A DNA stretch of 6,096 nt from Bacteroidota bacterium (GTDB taxonomy: Bacteria > Bacteroidota > Rhodothermia > Rhodothermales > JAAAOL01), in the NCBI GenBank assembly GCA_009908885.1, contig JAAAOL010000020.1, positions 1 through 6,096 of the forward strand, read 5' to 3'. The position numbers were made by a program, and so were the translations under genes. The notes under the pieces are model-generated. The model saw only the letters and a program-made list of their open reading frames with translations. It ran no database searches and had not been told where the DNA came from. Positions 4,140 through 6,096 of this stretch are shown piece by piece. Position 1 is the stretch's first letter. Each line of letters begins with the position of its first letter.

Positions 4140-6096
4140 TTACCGCAGCAGCGTGACGGTGCGCGTGGCCGTGAAGCGCTCGCCCTCGGCCCGCACCACG
4201 TAGAGCCCACTCGGCAGGTCGCCGCGCCGCAGCACCAGCGCCCGCGCCTGATGCGCCGCCACCTCGCCCTGGAAGAGCGTCCGCACGCGCCGCCCGAGCA
4301 GGTCGTACACGTGCACCACGACGGGCTGCGCGCGCTGCACCATCAGGCTCAGCCGCGCCTCGTTCCGCGCCGGGTTCGGGTAGGGCGCCGTGAAGCGGTA
4401 CGCCGCGTCGAGCCCGATCGTGACTTCCACCTCGGGCGCGTACTCGAAGGCGCCGTCGAAGTCGATCTGCTTGAGGCGGAAGCGGTGCGTGCCGGGCGCG
4501 AGGTCGGGCGCGCGGTACGTGTAGTGCTGCGCCTCGGCGGTGGTGCCGTGCCCCGCGACGAAGCCGAGCGCCTGCCAGGCGTCCTCGTGCGCATCCTCGT
4601 CGTCCGTCTCGTTCGTCGCGGATTGCGCGTCCCGTACCTGCACCTCGAACCCGGCGTTGTTGGTTTCGCTCGCGGTGCTCCAGCGCAGCAGGACGGTCTC
4701 GCCGTCCACCACGGCGTCGAAGGCGGTCAGCTCGACGGGCAGCTGCGTCGAGCCACCCGTGAACTCGCTCGTGTTGCCATCGTCGTCCGTCGCGGTGGCG
4801 ACGATGAAGTCCGTGGCGGTGACCGCCACGGCGGGGTTGAACGTAATGGTCTTGGCCGGGCCGTTGGTGTAGTCGGCCGCCGTGTACGGGTCGCTGCCGA
4901 GCCAGGTCTGGCCTTCCTCGCCGCTCGCGTCCGCCCGGTAGAAGTCGATGGTGAGCGGGTAGGCAGCGTGGACCGGGTCGGTCGGCACCAGGTAGGTCAC
5001 CTCGACGGTGCCGCTGTCGTCGTCGTAGGCGGCGCTGGTGATTTCGGGGAAGTTCTGCAGGTTGTTCGGTCCGCTGTCGCCGTCGCCGTCGTCGTTGGGG
5101 GTCAGCCCGTCGGGGGCGGTGGCGTCCGCGGACAGGTCGATGCCGCGCCCGGCGTTGCTGAAGGTCTCGTTGCGCACCAGCGCGATGCGTGAAGCCGGAG
5201 GGCCGCTGAACGCGCTGCTGGTGATGAGGATGCCCGCGCCGTCGTTGTGTGCGATGCGGTTGGGGGCCCCGGCCGTCGTGCCGCCCACGCGGTTGTTGGT
5301 GATGCGCTCGATGACGATGCCGCTGGCGCCGTTGCCGAGCGGCGTCGTTCCGTCGGCCGCCACGCCCACGTAGTTGCCCTCGATCTGGCTCGGCGTCGCG
5401 CAGTCGTCCGAGGCGGAGCCGGTGATGCTGATGCCCGGCCCGTCGTTGCCGGAGGCGACGTTGCGCGCCGCCGCGCTCGTGCCGCCCACCTGCACGGCGC
5501 ACACGTTGAACAGGTCGATGCCCCCAAAAGTGTTTCCGCCGAGGGCGACCGTCCCGGTGACGTCGGTGCCCACGTAGTTGCCCTGCACGACGGTCCCTTC
5601 GGAGAAGGTGGCCACCTCGATGCCATACCCGCCGTGGCCCGCGACGACGTTGCCCGCGCCGGTCGTCGTGCCGCCGATGCGGCTGTTGGGCGAGCGCAGG
5701 ACGTCGATGCCCGCCGGGAAAAAGCCGGTATTGCCGAGGAGGGCGTCGCCGGTGGCGGTGAGGCCCACGAGATTGCCCTGCACGGTGTTGCCTCCGCTCA
5801 GCGCGTCGATCAGGAGGATACCCGTGCCCGTATTCCCGGAGACGACGTTGCCCGCGCCCGCCGTGGTGCCGCCGATCAGGTTGCCCTCGGAAGCGTCCAC
5901 GCGGATGCCTCCGGTATCGTTGGGAATGGCGCTGGCGCCCGAGGCGTCGGTGCCCACGTAGTTGCCCATCACCTCATTGCCGCTCGACCCGACGATCTCG
6001 ACCCCGCCCGACGCGTTGCCGCTGATCACGTTGCCCGCGCCGTCCGCCACGCCGCCCACGTCGATCCCGCTGGAGCCCTCCGCAATGCGGACGCCC
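4140..6096 (-). CDS. Secreted right-handed beta-helix repeat protein with T9SS sorting domain (5'-truncated by window)
   Basis: The frame is open to the window edge and ends in TAA at 4140-4142. No start codon or signal peptide is visible. GTG 6059 is internal because repeat sequence (VRIAEGSSGIDV) continues upstream of it. Numbering from that GTG, residues 2-~304 contain five units of 61-67 residues, each beginning with a GGTTAGAGNVVSGN-like motif; the first four carry a GNYVGTDxxGxxxLGN-like loop. This is the pattern of right-handed parallel beta-helix proteins. Residues ~305-434 form a linked beta domain (GRGIDLS, TPNDDGDGDSGPNNLQNFP, ATATDDDGNTSEF). Residues 441-548 are the fibronectin-like module common before T9SS tails (LPVELTAFDAVVDGETVLLR, TASETNNAGFEV) with an acidic insert near 481-495. 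Residues ~556-639 are a type A sorting domain (APYPNPARNEARL, YDLLGRRVRTL, LPSGLYVVRAEG). The protein is probably exported and attached at the surface. Binding, polysaccharide lyase/esterase or purely structural roles are all possible; no catalytic residues could be assigned. Only two Lys are present in 639 residues. Confidence 0.92.
   Translation of the reverse strand, partial: GVRIAEGSSGIDVGGVADGAGNVISGNASGGVEIVGSSGNEVMGNYVGTDASGASAIPNDTGGIRVDASEGNLIGGTTAGAGNVVSGNTGTGILLIDALSGGNTVQGNLVGLTATGDALLGNTGFFPAGIDVLRSPNSRIGGTTTGAGNVVAGHGGYGIEVATFSEGTVVQGNYVGTDVTGTVALGGNTFGGIDLFNVCAVQVGGTSAAARNVASGNDGPGISITGSASDDCATPSQIEGNYVGVAADGTTPLGNGASGIVIERITNNRVGGTTAGAPNRIAHNDGAGILITSSAFSGPPASRIALVRNETFSNAGRGIDLSADATAPDGLTPNDDGDGDSGPNNLQNFPEITSAAYDDDSGTVEVTYLVPTDPVHAAYPLTIDFYRADASGEEGQTWLGSDPYTAADYTNGPAKTITFNPAVAVTATDFIVATATDDDGNTSEFTGGSTQLPVELTAFDAVVDGETVLLRWSTASETNNAGFEVQVRDAQSATNETDDEDAHEDAWQALGFVAGHGTTAEAQHYTYRAPDLAPGTHRFRLKQIDFDGAFEYAPEVEVTIGLDAAYRFTAPYPNPARNEARLSLMVQRAQPVVVHVYDLLGRRVRTLFQGEVAAHQARALVLRRGDLPSGLYVVRAEGERFTATRTVTLLR
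5148..6096 (-). repeat. Coding repeats of the beta-helix: five ~190-bp units
   Basis: The Gly-Gly that opens each unit is encoded starting (minus strand) near 6056, 5873, 5675, 5486 and 5285, giving spacings of 183, 198, 189 and 201 bp. The related DNA words encoding GTxAGAGNV and GNYVGTD recur but have diverged, so these are old protein repeats rather than recent DNA duplications. Units of about 63 residues are consistent with three beta-helix rungs of about 21 residues each (inference). The fifth unit lacks the GNYVGT loop and runs into the next domain. More units probably lie beyond the window edge. Confidence 0.85.

Noticed and set aside
4251..5192. 313-codon open frame antisense to the beta-helix protein
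   Set aside because: Composition shadow: Arg/Val/Gly-rich with no motif, and it runs through well-defined domains encoded on the minus strand.
4135..5502. 455-codon alternative minus-strand frame inside the beta-helix gene
   Set aside because: Almost pure Arg/Ala/Gly/His translation, a frame-shifted reading of the real gene. The real frame carries continuous repeat and T9SS motifs, so no frameshift is implied.

Overview
The window is high-GC bacterial DNA that most likely comes from the Rhodothermota/Bacteroidota side of the tree (Rhodothermales-like; an inference). Two large secreted proteins end in type IX secretion (T9SS) type A sorting domains with the YPNP-type motif. One gene belongs to the TIGR02757/DUF2400 family, which is well represented in Bacteroidota. 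The two secreted proteins contain almost no lysine, and the glycoside hydrolase is strongly acidic, which fits a halophilic or marine high-GC lineage. All five protein genes can be assigned to known families, and no undescribed multi-gene system is evident.

Layout. Positions 2-361 (+) hold the last 119 codons of a type I DnaJ chaperone. After a 104-bp gap, 466-1020 (+) encodes a complete flavin reductase-like FMN-binding protein. It converges on, and overlaps by 79 bp, a TIGR02757/DUF2400 gene (942-1778, -) whose LPLDVH-type motif resembles the catalytic-Asp segment of HhH-GPD DNA glycosylases. The 290-bp non-coding stretch 1779-2068 holds an AT-richer island with a perfect 8-bp inverted repeat (1808-1830), four copies of an 8-bp tandem repeat with a TGGA core (1832-1863), and a nested GC-rich hairpin (1988-2040). 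No RNA gene or convincing promoter was seen there. Positions 2069-4072 (-) encode a secreted GH5-like (clan GH-A) glycoside hydrolase with an Ig-like module and a T9SS sorting domain. A further 67 bp upstream on the same strand lies a large right-handed beta-helix protein (4140 to the window edge, -, 5'-truncated), also with a T9SS sorting domain.

How the genes relate. The left part is housekeeping (protein folding, redox/flavin, a putative DNA-repair-like protein). The right part is a co-oriented pair of exported proteins that may be cotranscribed and could act together on extracellular polysaccharide. No SusC/SusD, TonB receptor, regulator or T9SS machinery gene is visible in the window to support a full polysaccharide utilisation locus. 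Long open frames antisense to the real genes are composition artefacts.
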